NCBI GenBank assembly: GCA_964537245.1
Contig: CAZHZL010000009.1
Span: 1 to 52,935, forward strand
Source of the DNA: UMGS1840 sp964537245
GTDB lineage: Bacteria; Bacillota; Clostridia; UMGS1840
Direction: 5' to 3'
Length of the DNA stretch: 52,935 bases
The first letter of the stretch is position 1. The number at the start of each line of letters is the position of its first letter. A program made the position numbers and the translations under genes. Below, piece by piece: positions 1 through 8,901 of this stretch. The notes beneath the pieces were generated by a model that was given only the letters and a program-made list of their open reading frames with translations, was not told the DNA's origin and did no database searches.

Positions 1-7
1 TTACCTA

Positions 8-36
8 TTGACAAGGTGGGTAAAGAGTGATATAAT
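8..36 (+). promoter_or_regulatory. Perfect sigma-A promoter with no gene directly downstream
   Basis: TTGACA at 8-13 and TATAAT at 31-36 are separated by exactly 17 bases, a full match to the vegetative consensus. Transcription would start near 43. No convincing reading frame follows for more than 300 bases, and the serine dehydratase gene has its own promoter at 363-391. This promoter may therefore drive a non-coding RNA or a leader. Confidence 0.75.
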
Positions 37-42
37 AACAAC

Positions 43-345
43 AATTTAATATTAAAAAACCGTTGAGGCAGAAAAAAGGCAGACAAAGACTAAAGAGTTC
101 GCAGAGTTCATAAATCAAAAAACCTCTGCCGAGAGCCGAAAAGAATTGTCAGCAAAGTCGGCAGAGCTTGGAAGACTCAAAAAGCGCAACACAGCAAATC
201 GATATATATTTCACTCACATAGGAAATGCAGGTCAAATTTAAGGCAAAGGAAAAGGGTGAACAGCCTAAACTGTTCACCCAACTTCCGCACCGTTACAAG
301 TATTTCACTAAACATCCCTTAGAGAAACACCCGAACAGTGGATTT
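43..345 (+). ncRNA. Possible structured transcript of unknown family
   Basis: This gene-free stretch follows a perfect promoter. It holds one stem between ctctgccga (about 123-131) and tcggcagag (about 158-166), and a perfect 10-bp hairpin at 255-280 (gggtgaacag / ctgttcaccc, six-base loop). A run of seven T lies near 343-349. It does not show the hallmarks of RNase P RNA, tmRNA, SRP RNA or 6S RNA that could be checked by eye. A short frame of 46 codons (226-366) overlaps it but has a weak ribosome site and no recognisable product. Function unknown; the RNA itself is an inference. Confidence 0.3.
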
Positions 346-362
346 TTTTGTTTTTACTTCTA

Positions 363-391
363 TTGATATTTCTTTTTGTTTGGTATATAAT
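363..391 (+). promoter_or_regulatory. Sigma-A promoter of the serine dehydratase gene
   Basis: TTGATA (363-368), 17-base spacer, TATAAT (386-391). The expected start near 398 gives a 5' leader of about 26 bases before the ATG at 424, with AAAGGT as ribosome site. Confidence 0.75.
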
Positions 392-423
392 ATATTTAAT
401 ATATTGAAAGGTAGCTTGGAAAC

Positions 424-1863
424 ATGGTTGCAAAAATTTCAGAAAAAATAACAGAATTAAGAAAAAAATCGGGTATGACTCAAAAAGCTTTGGGGGAAAT
501 GCTTGGCATAAGTAACAGAGCAGTTTCAAATTGGGAAAAACAGATTTCAATACCCTCTATCGAAAATATTTATAAGCTTTCAAAAATATTCAATGTTGAT
601 GTTGAATATTTTATTTCTGATTCAGATGAAAGCACAAAAGAAAATAAAAAGGATAAAACAGGCGGAATGATTTCTGTAAAGGAGTTATACAAAACAGGTA
701 AGGGGCCTTCAAGCTCGCATACTATGGGACCTGAAAAAGCTTGTATATTCTTTAAAAACAAGAATCCCGATGTTGATTTTTATAAGGTTATTTTATATGG
801 CTCTCTTGCAAAAACAGGAAGAGGTCACGAAACCGATAAGGTTATTATTGAAACTATGGAGCCAAAAAAATGTGATGTGGAATTTAATCTTACCAAAACA
901 GATTTACCGCATCCGAATACTATGGAAATTTTTGCGTATAAAAATAATGAAATTACAGACAAAATAACTGTTCTTTCCATAGGCGGCGGGGATATACTTA
1001 TTGAAAATGAGAAAAAAGCCGAGCATGCGAAAATATACGACCTTGATAACTTTAAGGATATAAAGGAATACTGCATAAGAAAAGATATAAAGCTCTGGCA
1101 GTATGCTATGGAAAAGGAAGATTACGATTTTTACGGATATATGAAAAATGTCTGGGAAAGTATGAAGGAAAGCATAAAAAACGGTCTTTCGGATGAAGGA
1201 ATACTTCCGGGCGGTCTTAATGTTTCAAAGAAGGCGAAGTATCTTTTTAATCAGGAGCATGTAGACGAAAGCGCTGAAACAAGAGAGAACAGAATGGTTT
1301 GTGCGTATGCTTTTGCGGTAAGTGAACAGAATGCATGCGGCGGGCGTATTGTCACAGCGCCAACCTGCGGGTCGGCAGGCGTTATGCCGGCAGTGCTTTT
1401 TTATCAGCAGAAAAAAAGAGGTTACAGCGATGATGATATAATTCATGCGCTTATGTCGGCAGGAATAGTAGGGAATCTGGTTAAAACGAATGCTTCAATT
1501 TCAGGGGCAGAATGTGGATGTCAGGCTGAAATAGGAACAGCGTGCGCTATGGCGGCTGTTGCGTTGGCTGAGCTTTCCGGTCTTAATATAGACAAAATAG
1601 AATATGCGGCAGAAATTGCAATTGAGCATCACTTAGGGCTCACCTGTGATCCGATTTGCGGTCTTGTGCAGATACCCTGTATAGAGAGAAACGCCGTTGC
1701 GGCAATGAGGGCAATCAACGCAGTCAGTCTGTCAAGCTTTTTAAGCGGAATGAGAAAAATTTTTCTTGATGATGTAATACGCACGATGAACGAAACAGGA
1801 CTTGACATAAAAAACAGATACAAGGAAACAAGTGAGGGCGGACTTGCAAAAATCTCGATTTAG
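424..1863 (+). CDS. HTH-XRE / L-serine dehydratase fusion protein
   Basis: 479 aa. Residues 1-62 form an XRE-type helix-turn-helix (TQKALGEMLGISNRAVSNWE). A charged linker follows, then from about residue 82 a complete single-chain L-serine ammonia-lyase with the beta domain (GPSSSHTMGPEKA) and the alpha domain. The alpha domain has Cys366, Cys408 and Cys419, the C-x41-C-x10-C spacing of the [4Fe-4S] ligands in characterised L-serine dehydratases. The enzyme converts L-serine to pyruvate and ammonia in the cytoplasm. The fused DNA-binding domain is unusual and suggests the enzyme senses serine and regulates transcription, possibly its own; that is inference. The C-terminus (...AKISI) lacks the tail cysteine described as a fourth ligand in some members. 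It has its own promoter and ends inside a terminator hairpin shared with convergent obg. Confidence 0.9.
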   Translation: MVAKISEKITELRKKSGMTQKALGEMLGISNRAVSNWEKQISIPSIENIYKLSKIFNVDVEYFISDSDESTKENKKDKTGGMISVKELYKTGKGPSSSHTMGPEKACIFFKNKNPDVDFYKVILYGSLAKTGRGHETDKVIIETMEPKKCDVEFNLTKTDLPHPNTMEIFAYKNNEITDKITVLSIGGGDILIENEKKAEHAKIYDLDNFKDIKEYCIRKDIKLWQYAMEKEDYDFYGYMKNVWESMKESIKNGLSDEGILPGGLNVSKKAKYLFNQEHVDESAETRENRMVCAYAFAVSEQNACGGRIVTAPTCGSAGVMPAVLFYQQKKRGYSDDDIIHALMSAGIVGNLVKTNASISGAECGCQAEIGTACAMAAVALAELSGLNIDKIEYAAEIAIEHHLGLTCDPICGLVQIPCIERNAVAAMRAINAVSLSSFLSGMRKIFLDDVIRTMNETGLDIKNRYKETSEGGLAKISI

Positions 1864-1890
1864 TATTACTAAATCGAGATTTTTATTTTA
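1851..1890. terminator. Bidirectional terminator between serine dehydratase and obg
   Basis: A perfect 13-bp stem (1851-1863 with 1869-1881, loop tatta) is followed by T-rich sequence on the plus strand and preceded by A-rich sequence. It serves both convergent genes. Its left arm is the last coding sequence of the serine dehydratase gene. Confidence 0.85.
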
Positions 1891-1895
1891 TCCTA

Positions 1896-3176
1896 TTATT
1901 CTACAAAATCAAACTGAGATTCATCAATAATGATTGTATCACCTTCTTTTGCACCTTTTTCCTTAAGTGCGTCAATAATACCGCTCTTGATGAGTGCTCT
2001 TTGTAAATACTGCGTAGATTCATAGTCTGTAAAGTTTGTTGAGTTGATAAGCTTTTCAGGTAAAGCGCCTTCAACTATAAATACGCCTTCTTCTTCCTTG
2101 ATAATTTCAAAGCTTGTGTCATGTGGGTCAATTCTAACGATTGTATCAATATCAACTACTCTTACAGCTTCTGTTACAGGAATTGCCTGAAGTCTTTCGT
2201 ATGTGTAGTTCATAAGCTCGTCAACGCCTTTTTTAGTTGCACCTGAAATAAGAAATACCTTATAGCCTCTGTTTTCCATTTCCGATTTAAAGCTGTTAAC
2301 GGTTTCTTCGTCAAACACTAAATCAAGCTTGTTACCGACAACTATCTGTTCTTTTTCGCTCAACTCTTCGGAATATTTTTTGAGTTCCGCGTTTATTATA
2401 TCAAAATCTTCAATCGGATTTCTTCCTTCAATTCCCGATACATCAACAATATGAATAAGAAGTCTTGTTCTTTGAGTATGCTTCAAAAACTCATGACCAA
2501 GTCCGACACCTTCGCTTGCACCCTCGATAATTCCGGGGATATCCGCAATAACAAAGCTTCTGTTTTCACCCATATCAACAACGCCTAAATTCGGGATAAG
2601 CGTAGTAAAATGATAGTTAGCAATTTTTGGCTTACATTCGCTTACGACAGAAAGAAGTGTTGATTTTCCTACATTAGGAAATCCGAGAAGTCCGACATCT
2701 GCCAGCAGTCTTATTTCAAGCTCAACATTAAGCTCTTCGCCTTTTCTTCCCGGCTTTGCAAAATGCGGTGCCTGTCTTTTCGGTGTTGCAAAATGCGTGT
2801 TTCCGAATCCACCTTTTCCGCCTCTTGCAACGAGAACCTGCTGCCCATGATATGACAAATCACCCAAAAAGATATCAAGGTCAATATCGCGTATTGTAGT
2901 TCCCACAGGGACTTTTATGATAAGATTTTCAGCGTCTTTTCCTTTGCATTTTTTTCCTGTACCGTCAGCGCCGTTTGGAGCGACATATTTTCTTTTGTAA
3001 CGGAAGTCCATAAGTGTTGACATATTACTGTCAGCTTCAAAAATAACGCTTCCGCCTTTTCCGCCGTCACCGCCGTCAGGACCGCCTGCCGCAACATATT
3101 TTTCTCTGTGAAATGCTACACAGCCGTTACCGCCGTTACCGGCTTTTACATATATTTTTGCGCTATCTACAAACAT
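1896..3176 (-). CDS. obgE: GTPase Obg/CgtA
   Basis: 426 aa, the length usual for Firmicutes Obg with a C-terminal OCT domain. The N-terminal glycine-rich Obg fold covers about residues 1-157 (GNGGNGCVAFHREK, GGPDGGDGGKGG). The G domain has the P-loop GFPNVGKST near residue 165, the switch DIPGIIEGA and the NKLD motif. The C-terminal about 75 residues form the OCT domain. Obg is an essential ribosome-associated GTPase in 50S assembly and the stringent response. The start is ATG with AAAGGA upstream. It lies 31 bases after proA at the end of a minus-strand block with proB and a radical SAM gene. Confidence 0.97.
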   Translation of the reverse strand: MFVDSAKIYVKAGNGGNGCVAFHREKYVAAGGPDGGDGGKGGSVIFEADSNMSTLMDFRYKRKYVAPNGADGTGKKCKGKDAENLIIKVPVGTTIRDIDLDIFLGDLSYHGQQVLVARGGKGGFGNTHFATPKRQAPHFAKPGRKGEELNVELEIRLLADVGLLGFPNVGKSTLLSVVSECKPKIANYHFTTLIPNLGVVDMGENRSFVIADIPGIIEGASEGVGLGHEFLKHTQRTRLLIHIVDVSGIEGRNPIEDFDIINAELKKYSEELSEKEQIVVGNKLDLVFDEETVNSFKSEMENRGYKVFLISGATKKGVDELMNYTYERLQAIPVTEAVRVVDIDTIVRIDPHDTSFEIIKEEEGVFIVEGALPEKLINSTNFTDYESTQYLQRALIKSGIIDALKEKGAKEGDTIIIDESQFDFVE

Positions 3177-3207
3177 TTTATCAAATCCTTTACTAGTAAA
3201 TTTCTTT

Positions 3208-4452
3208 TTATCTTATTTGCCCGTTTCCAAGTATTATATATTTGGTGCAGGTAAGTGCTTCAAGTCCCATAGGACCTCTTGCGTGAAGCTTCTGGGTTGA
3301 AATTCCGATTTCCGCGCCAAACCCAAACTCGTTTCCGTCAGTAAAACGGGTCGAAGCGTTGACATAAACACAAGCAGCGTCAATTTCGTTTGTGAACTTC
3401 TGTGCTTCTTCGTAGCTTTTTGTAACTATACATTCAGAATGCTTTGTGTTATGTGCATTGATGTGTGAAATTGCTTCATCAGAGCTGTCAACAATCTTTA
3501 CTGATATTATAAGGTCGTTATATTCTGTATAGAAATCCTCATCGGTTGCTTTTTTTATATCTATTATTTCAAGTGTTTTTTCACAGCCACGAAGCTCAAC
3601 TCCACATTCTTCAAGCATTTTTTTTGCTTTTGGTAAAAATTCCTTTGCGATATCCTTGTGTACAACCAAGCTTTCGCAAGCATTACATACGGAGGGACGC
3701 TGTACTTTTGCATTTTTAAGAATTGAAAGAGCCATATCAATATCAGCGTCAGAATGTATATAAGTATGACAGTTTCCTGAGCCTGTTTCTATAATAGGAA
3801 CAGTGGAGTTGTTGACAACTGCCTGAATAAGACGGGCGCTTCCTCTTGGGATAAGCACATCAATATATCCGTTTAAATGCATCATTTCATTTGCAGACTC
3901 GTGTGTTGTATCTTCGATAAATTCAACTGCACCGTCAGGAAGTCCGCATTTTATAAGGGCAGTCTTCATTATTTTTATAAGCGCGATATTTGAGTTTATT
4001 GCTTCCTTTCCACCGCGGAGAATGCATGCATTACCTGTTTTTAATGTGAGTGAAGCTGCGTCAACTGTAACATTCGGGCGTGCTTCGTATATTATTCCCA
4101 CAACTCCCATCGGAACTCTTTTCTGCCCGATTGAAAGACCGTTCGGGCGAGTTGTAACTCCTGTAAATTCGCCTATCGGGTCTTTTAGCTTTACAACCTC
4201 TCTGACGCCTTCAGCCATAGCCTCTATTCGTTCTTTTGTAAGAACAAGTCTGTCAATCATAGTTTCTCTTACATTGTTTACTTTCGCGTTTGAAATGTCT
4301 TTTTTGTTTTCATTAAGTATATAATCTGCGTTTTCCAAAAGCGCGTCAGCAATAGCAAGAAGTGCTTCATTTTTTTTATTTGTGCCTGCTTTTTGCATTA
4401 TAACACTTGCTTCTTTAGCTTTTTTTGCTTTTCCTAAAATTATATCTTTCAT
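3208..4452 (-). CDS. proA: Gamma-glutamyl phosphate reductase
   Basis: 414 aa from the chosen start. ProA reduces gamma-glutamyl phosphate with NADPH to glutamate semialdehyde, the second step of proline synthesis. The aldehyde-dehydrogenase-like fold is recognisable by GVVGIIYEARPNVTVDA and the catalytic-cysteine segment VQRPSVCNACESL. A longer frame starts at 4488, adding 12 residues, but the internal ATG at 4450-4452 has a good AAAGGA site about 8 bases upstream and gives the family length. It follows proB by 44 bases and is surely co-transcribed with it. Confidence 0.96.
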   Translation of the reverse strand: MKDIILGKAKKAKEASVIMQKAGTNKKNEALLAIADALLENADYILNENKKDISNAKVNNVRETMIDRLVLTKERIEAMAEGVREVVKLKDPIGEFTGVTTRPNGLSIGQKRVPMGVVGIIYEARPNVTVDAASLTLKTGNACILRGGKEAINSNIALIKIMKTALIKCGLPDGAVEFIEDTTHESANEMMHLNGYIDVLIPRGSARLIQAVVNNSTVPIIETGSGNCHTYIHSDADIDMALSILKNAKVQRPSVCNACESLVVHKDIAKEFLPKAKKMLEECGVELRGCEKTLEIIDIKKATDEDFYTEYNDLIISVKIVDSSDEAISHINAHNTKHSECIVTKSYEEAQKFTNEIDAACVYVNASTRFTDGNEFGFGAEIGISTQKLHARGPMGLEALTCTKYIILGNGQIR

Positions 4453-4496
4453 ATCAATTATCCTTTTTTCACTTTCAAATTTATTCATAAAGTGCT

Positions 4497-5285
4497 TTAT
4501 AAGACCTTTTTCCTTATAAGTGTACCGATTTCTTCACCTTCGACAATGCTATATATATCGTTAGGATTTTTGCCCGAGGTGATAACGGTTGCAATATCAG
4601 CTTTCATTGCAATCTGTGCGGCAAGGAGCTTGGTGTACATACCGCCTGTTCCTCTTGAAGAGCCTGCGCCTCCTGCTTTTTCCATTATTTCGGGAGTAAT
4701 TTCGTTTATCTCCGAAATGAGCCTTGCATTTTTATTTTCCTTAGGATTTTCTGTGTAATAACCGTCTATATCTGTAAGAATAATCAGAAGGTCAGCGTTT
4801 GTAAGCTCTGCAACATAAGCGGAAAGGGTATCGTTATCGCCAAATTCGATTTCTGTCGTTGAGATAACATCGTTTTCGTTTACAATAGGAACAACATTCA
4901 TCTTAAAAAGCTCGTCCAATGTATTTTTTGCGTTAGTCTTTGACTGCTCGTTATCTATAACATATTTTGTTATAAGTATCTGTGCAACATCCTGACCGTA
5001 GAGTGAAAAGCATCTGTCATATATACTCATAAGCTGACATTGACCGACAGCGGCGGTAGCCTGCTTTGTTTTTATGTCATCAGGTCTTTTTGCCAGTCTT
5101 AATTTACTTACGCCAACTCCGATAGCACCGCTTGAAACAAGAACAACATTTTTACCCTGATTTTTCAGATTACAAAGAACCATTGTCAGTTCATCAATAA
5201 ATTTATAATTCATTTTTCCGTTATCGTATGTAAGCGAGCTTGTGCCTATTTTCACAACAACTGTATCTGATTTTAAATTTCTCAT
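4497..5285 (-). CDS. proB: Glutamate 5-kinase, short form without PUA domain
   Basis: 262 aa. It phosphorylates the gamma carboxyl of glutamate, the first and usually proline-inhibited step of proline synthesis. Amino-acid kinase motifs are clear: VVKIGTSSL at the N-terminus, VSSGAIGVG, NENDVIST, ILTDIDGYY and GTGGMYTKL. The C-terminal PUA domain found in many bacterial ProB proteins (about 367 aa) is absent; this short form is common in Clostridia. Its ATG overlaps the stop of the upstream radical SAM gene by four bases (ATGA), indicating translational coupling. Confidence 0.96.
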   Translation of the reverse strand: MRNLKSDTVVVKIGTSSLTYDNGKMNYKFIDELTMVLCNLKNQGKNVVLVSSGAIGVGVSKLRLAKRPDDIKTKQATAAVGQCQLMSIYDRCFSLYGQDVAQILITKYVIDNEQSKTNAKNTLDELFKMNVVPIVNENDVISTTEIEFGDNDTLSAYVAELTNADLLIILTDIDGYYTENPKENKNARLISEINEITPEIMEKAGGAGSSRGTGGMYTKLLAAQIAMKADIATVITSGKNPNDIYSIVEGEEIGTLIRKKVL

Positions 5286-6295
5286 ACTATTACCTCAACA
5301 TCTATAATATTATCATATGTAAAGTGTACATCTTTTAAACGGTATTTTTCTTTTAATTTTGTAATATTGATTTTTTTGTGACCGCTTATTTTAGAGACAA
5401 GCTCTTTCGGAGCTTTAATAAGAAGAATTTTATTTTCTAAATTTTTAAATTTGCTGTCTGTAATTTTACAAATTTTATTAAAATATACTTTTGAAAAAAC
5501 AAGCTCTCCGAAGGCGGGGTGGTATGCACCTATTACCTTGTCGCAGTTGATATCCTCATTTGTCATTAACCCCAGTCTTATAACAGGAATATCGTTTTTT
5601 ATGAAAATTTCAAGCATTTCACAGCAGATATCAACTGTTTCTTCCAATGTTTTTGTTTTGTAAAGTCCGTTTTCATAAAATTCATAAAGTTTTGTACCGC
5701 CTATAACAACGGTAGGGTAGATACGCACAAAATCAGGTTTAAGCAAAACCGCTTCATGCGCTGTTTTTATATCAGTTTCTCTGTCAGAGCCGTACATCGA
5801 GGTCATAAGCTGAACACCAAGAGAAAATCCGTATTTCCTTATCATTTCGCAAGCGTCTTTTGTAGCTTTTTTTGTCATACCTCTGTTGTTTTTTAAAAGA
5901 ACTTCGTCATCCATAGATTGAACTCCAAGCTCAATAACAGACACATTGTACTCTTTTAATATATCCAGAATATGCGGATTTATATAATCAGGTCTTGTGG
6001 ATAAGCGTATACCGTCAAGGTTGTATTTGTCAACATAGCTTTTTGCTATTTTCAAATATTCTGTCATAACATCTTCCGAAATTCCCGTAAAGCTTCCGCC
6101 GAAAAAGGCTATCTGAGTATTTTTACAATCACAGTAAGGCAAAGAAGCCTCGATAATTTCTTTTATCTTATCGGGGTTAATTTCATCCTTTGCACCGCTT
6201 ATTTTTACCTGATTACAAAAAACGCAATCATTCGGGCAACCCTTGTGTGCCACAAAAATCGGGATATTTTTTTTCTTTGTATTATGAGCCTTCAA
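5282..6295 (-). CDS. Elp3-like radical SAM protein without acetyltransferase domain
   Basis: 337 aa. The radical SAM cluster motif is near residue 20 (CPNDCVFC, the C-x3-C-x2-C variant of Elp3-related proteins). AFFGGSFTG and the conserved ELGVQSMDD segment follow. Relatives are annotated as COG1243, the radical SAM half of Elongator subunit 3, but the GNAT acetyltransferase half of true Elp3 is missing, so tRNA-uridine acetylation cannot be assumed. In many Firmicutes this family sits near rnc, smc or obg, which fits its place upstream of proB-proA-obg. The substrate is unknown. Confidence 0.85.
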   Translation of the reverse strand: MKAHNTKKKNIPIFVAHKGCPNDCVFCNQVKISGAKDEINPDKIKEIIEASLPYCDCKNTQIAFFGGSFTGISEDVMTEYLKIAKSYVDKYNLDGIRLSTRPDYINPHILDILKEYNVSVIELGVQSMDDEVLLKNNRGMTKKATKDACEMIRKYGFSLGVQLMTSMYGSDRETDIKTAHEAVLLKPDFVRIYPTVVIGGTKLYEFYENGLYKTKTLEETVDICCEMLEIFIKNDIPVIRLGLMTNEDINCDKVIGAYHPAFGELVFSKVYFNKICKITDSKFKNLENKILLIKAPKELVSKISGHKKINITKLKEKYRLKDVHFTYDNIIDVEVIV

Positions 6296-6320
6296 AAAAT
6301 AATCTCCTTAAATATAATTC

Positions 6321-6356
6321 GGTATAAAAAAAGGGCATAAGCCCTTTTTCTATACC
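6321..6356 (-). terminator. Terminator downstream of ptsH
   Basis: A hairpin with arms GGTATA...AAGGGC and GCCCTT...TATACC around ATAA, with a run of seven T on the minus strand inside the descending arm. It separates ptsH from the radical SAM-proBA-obg block. Confidence 0.7.
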
Positions 6357-6412
6357 AATAATTATGGATTTTTGTATAAGAAAATTAAATTCACGGTATA
6401 AAAACCATGTTT

Positions 6413-6676
6413 CTATTCAGCAAAGTCTGAACCGATAAGCTGAGCTAATGCGTTAACCGCGTCAGTTTCATCGGTACCTTCTGCAACTATTTTTATACTT
6501 GTACCTTTAGTGATTCCCAAAGAGAGTACACCGAGTAAGCTTTTAGCGCTTACCTTGCGTTCTTCTTTTTCAACCCATATATTGCTTCTGAACTCATTGG
6601 CTTTCTGAATAAAAAATGTAGCAGGTCTTGCATGTAAACCAACCTGATTCTGAATAATAACTTCTTTTTCGTACAT
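6413..6676 (-). CDS. ptsH: HPr, phosphocarrier protein of the sugar PTS
   Basis: 87 aa. His15 in GLHARPA is the phosphate-accepting histidine used by enzyme I and the sugar permeases. Ser46 in AKSLLGVLSLGI is the residue phosphorylated by HPr kinase for CcpA-linked catabolite control. Because His15 is present, this is HPr and not Crh, where the histidine is replaced. The gene stands alone, with a sigma-A-like promoter at 6762-6789 and its own terminator; enzyme I is not next to it. Confidence 0.96.
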   Translation of the reverse strand: MYEKEVIIQNQVGLHARPATFFIQKANEFRSNIWVEKEERKVSAKSLLGVLSLGITKGTSIKIVAEGTDETDAVNALAQLIGSDFAE

Positions 6677-6761
6677 TTTTCAACCATCCTTATGTTTTAC
6701 ATTAATCATTATTTATATATTATATTCAAAAAGAACCAATATATAAGAGATTTATATTAAA

Positions 6762-6789
6762 ATAATAGCATATTTTTAAAAAAAGTCAA
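6762..6789 (-). promoter_or_regulatory. Sigma-A promoter of ptsH
   Basis: On the minus strand, TTGACT (6789-6784), 16-base spacer, TATTAT (6767-6762). It lies about 85 bases upstream of the ptsH start. Confidence 0.6.
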
Positions 6790-6852
6790 TAGTTTTTCGT
6801 AAAATTTAGGTCTGAACTGCTATTAATTTTAAAAAACAAACAGAAACTGATA

Positions 6853-8901
6853 CTATTCTTCAGTTGCTTCAGCAGCTTCTTCAATTGCAGGAGCTTCTTC
6901 CTGAGCTGCTTCTTCAGCTGTTTCTTCAGCCTGAGCTTCCTCAACTTCTTCCTTAGGAGCGATGAGTTCTCTGATGCTTAAGCTTACTTTCTTTGTTTCT
7001 GCATTTATATCAATGATTTTAGCAGCAACAACTTCACCGATTTTGAGTTCATCTTCAGGTTTTGCAACATGCTTGTTAGCAATCTGAGAAATGTGAATTA
7101 AACCGTCAACACCAGGGATAATCTGAGCGAATGCACCAAATGGAACGATTCTTACGATTGTACATTCAACGATATCGTTGAGCTGATACTGGCTCTTGAA
7201 AAGGTTCCATGGATTGTCTTCGTCTTTCTTATATCCGAGTGAGATTTTTTTCTTTTCATCGTCAATAGCTTTAACATAAACTTCAACGCTCTGTCCTTCT
7301 TTAACAACTTCTGAAGGATGTTTGATTCTTGACCATGATAACTCTGTGATGTGGATTAAACCGTCAACACCGCCGAGGTCAACGAAAGCACCGAAGCTTG
7401 TTAATGACTTAACTGTACCTGTGTATGTTTTACCAACTTCGCAATCAGCCCAGAAAGCAGCTTCAATCTTATCCTGTTCTTCTTTAAGAACAACCTTTAC
7501 AGAACCTGTTGCTCTGTTTCTTCTTTCGTCGAAATCAACGATTTTAAGATTAACAGTCTGATTCTGGAGAACGCTTAAGTCTGCAGTATATCTTAATGTA
7601 GCAAGTGAAGCAGGAACAAATACTCTTACGCTGTTAACAGAAACGAGTATTCCGCCTTTGATAACGCCTACAACCTTACCTTCAACTATTTCCTGTTTTT
7701 CAAATGCATCTTTGATAAACTGGATATTTGCTATTGAATCAATGCTCTTTTTAGATAAGAGACAGAAGCCTTCTGCATCGTTTGGTTTAATAACCTTTGC
7801 AGTAACTTCATCGCCGATTTTAACTATATCAGCAGGTTTAACTGTTGAATCATCTGACAATTCGTCTGCAGGAATAATTCCTACACCCTTGTAACCAGGG
7901 ATATTGATTCTTACTTCAGTTTCAGTAATCTGTTCAACATGACCTGTTACTGTTTTGCCTGTGTGTACAGGGCTAACCAAATAATTTTCAAGCTCCTTTT
8001 CGAATTCGCTTGTTGTGTTCATTTCTTCTGACATAACTGTAATTACCTCCTCGATGCTACTTTGCGGAGTTGAAGCTCCGGCAGTAACACCTACGCCTTT
8101 AAAATTTGTATATATAATATTTTTTAACTTATTTATTTTCTTATCGTCATCATTTCTTATACCGAAATACTCGAATAAGCCCTTTATATTTTCGATAAGA
8201 ACTGTGTTTTTGTTGACCTTGCAGCATTTTTTGTAAAGCTCCTTTGTGTTTGAGCTTGCTTTGCCGCCTATGACAATCATAAAATCAACTTCACTAGCAA
8301 TTTCTTCTGCTTCAGACTGTCTTTTTTTCGTTGCACTGCATATGGTATCAAAAACATTTACATCAGCGCATTTTTCTTTCAGAAGAGAAACAAATTTTCT
8401 GAATTCTTCTTTTTCAACTGTCGTCTGCGCTACAACGCTCAGCTTATCATCGCTTTTGATACTATCGCTGATTTCATAAAAGTCCATACTGACAACAGGA
8501 GCTTTGCAGTGTCCTGCAATTCCGATTACCTCAGGATGTTCTTTTTTTCCGAATATAATCGGTTTTCTGCCTTTTTCTTCCTCGTCTGATACTATCTGAT
8601 GAATCTTTGCTACATATGGACAGGTCATATCCATACAATCTATATTTTTTTCTGAGATTTCTTCTTTTATATCTTTTCCAACACCGTGTGCTCTTATAAC
8701 ACAGGTGCCGCATGGCGAAATTTCATCTGTGCTTTTTATTAAAACAGCACCTTTTTCAAAAAGGTCGTTCATAATATCGTCATTATGGATTAACTCACCC
8801 AAAAGATATATTCTTTTGTGGGGCAGGGCATTGTAAACTGCGTCACAGGCACGCTTTACACCAAAGCAAAAGCCTGCACTTTTTGCAACCTTAAGATACA
8901 T
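6853..8901 (-). CDS. ispH: Bifunctional IspH (HMBPP reductase) - ribosomal protein S1 fusion
   Basis: 682 aa. Residues 1 to about 280 are IspH/LytB, the [4Fe-4S] enzyme of the last step of the MEP isoprenoid pathway: Cys12 in AGFCFGVKRA, Cys near 95 in DMTCPYVAKIH, Cys near 192 in DTICSATKKRQ, and the TAGASTP segment. The rest holds four S1 RNA-binding repeats (for example VGKTYTGTVKSLTSFGAFVDLGG) and an acidic Glu/Ala-rich tail, as in ribosomal protein S1. This fusion is known from many Clostridia. It shares one base with the plsC stop (TAATG), so the two are translationally coupled, and it closes the rpiR-flavoprotein-cmk-plsC operon. Confidence 0.96.
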   Translation of the reverse strand: MYLKVAKSAGFCFGVKRACDAVYNALPHKRIYLLGELIHNDDIMNDLFEKGAVLIKSTDEISPCGTCVIRAHGVGKDIKEEISEKNIDCMDMTCPYVAKIHQIVSDEEEKGRKPIIFGKKEHPEVIGIAGHCKAPVVSMDFYEISDSIKSDDKLSVVAQTTVEKEEFRKFVSLLKEKCADVNVFDTICSATKKRQSEAEEIASEVDFMIVIGGKASSNTKELYKKCCKVNKNTVLIENIKGLFEYFGIRNDDDKKINKLKNIIYTNFKGVGVTAGASTPQSSIEEVITVMSEEMNTTSEFEKELENYLVSPVHTGKTVTGHVEQITETEVRINIPGYKGVGIIPADELSDDSTVKPADIVKIGDEVTAKVIKPNDAEGFCLLSKKSIDSIANIQFIKDAFEKQEIVEGKVVGVIKGGILVSVNSVRVFVPASLATLRYTADLSVLQNQTVNLKIVDFDERRNRATGSVKVVLKEEQDKIEAAFWADCEVGKTYTGTVKSLTSFGAFVDLGGVDGLIHITELSWSRIKHPSEVVKEGQSVEVYVKAIDDEKKKISLGYKKDEDNPWNLFKSQYQLNDIVECTIVRIVPFGAFAQIIPGVDGLIHISQIANKHVAKPEDELKIGEVVAAKIIDINAETKKVSLSIRELIAPKEEVEEAQAEETAEEAAQEEAPAIEEAAEATEE

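Noticed and set aside
226..366. 46-codon plus-strand frame (MQVKFKAKEK...) after the first promoter
   Set aside because: Weak ribosome site, no recognisable product, and it runs through the hairpin at 255-280. It was kept only as a note in the possible RNA.
308..550. Minus-strand 80-codon frame over the first promoter region
   Set aside because: It overlaps the start of the serine dehydratase gene in antisense, has no ribosome site and has no recognisable product.
5282..6295. True Elp3 tRNA acetyltransferase
   Set aside because: Only the radical SAM half is present; the GNAT acetyltransferase domain is missing and the protein is about 337 residues.
6413..6676. Crh instead of HPr
   Set aside because: Crh lacks the phosphorylatable His15; here GLHARPA has it.
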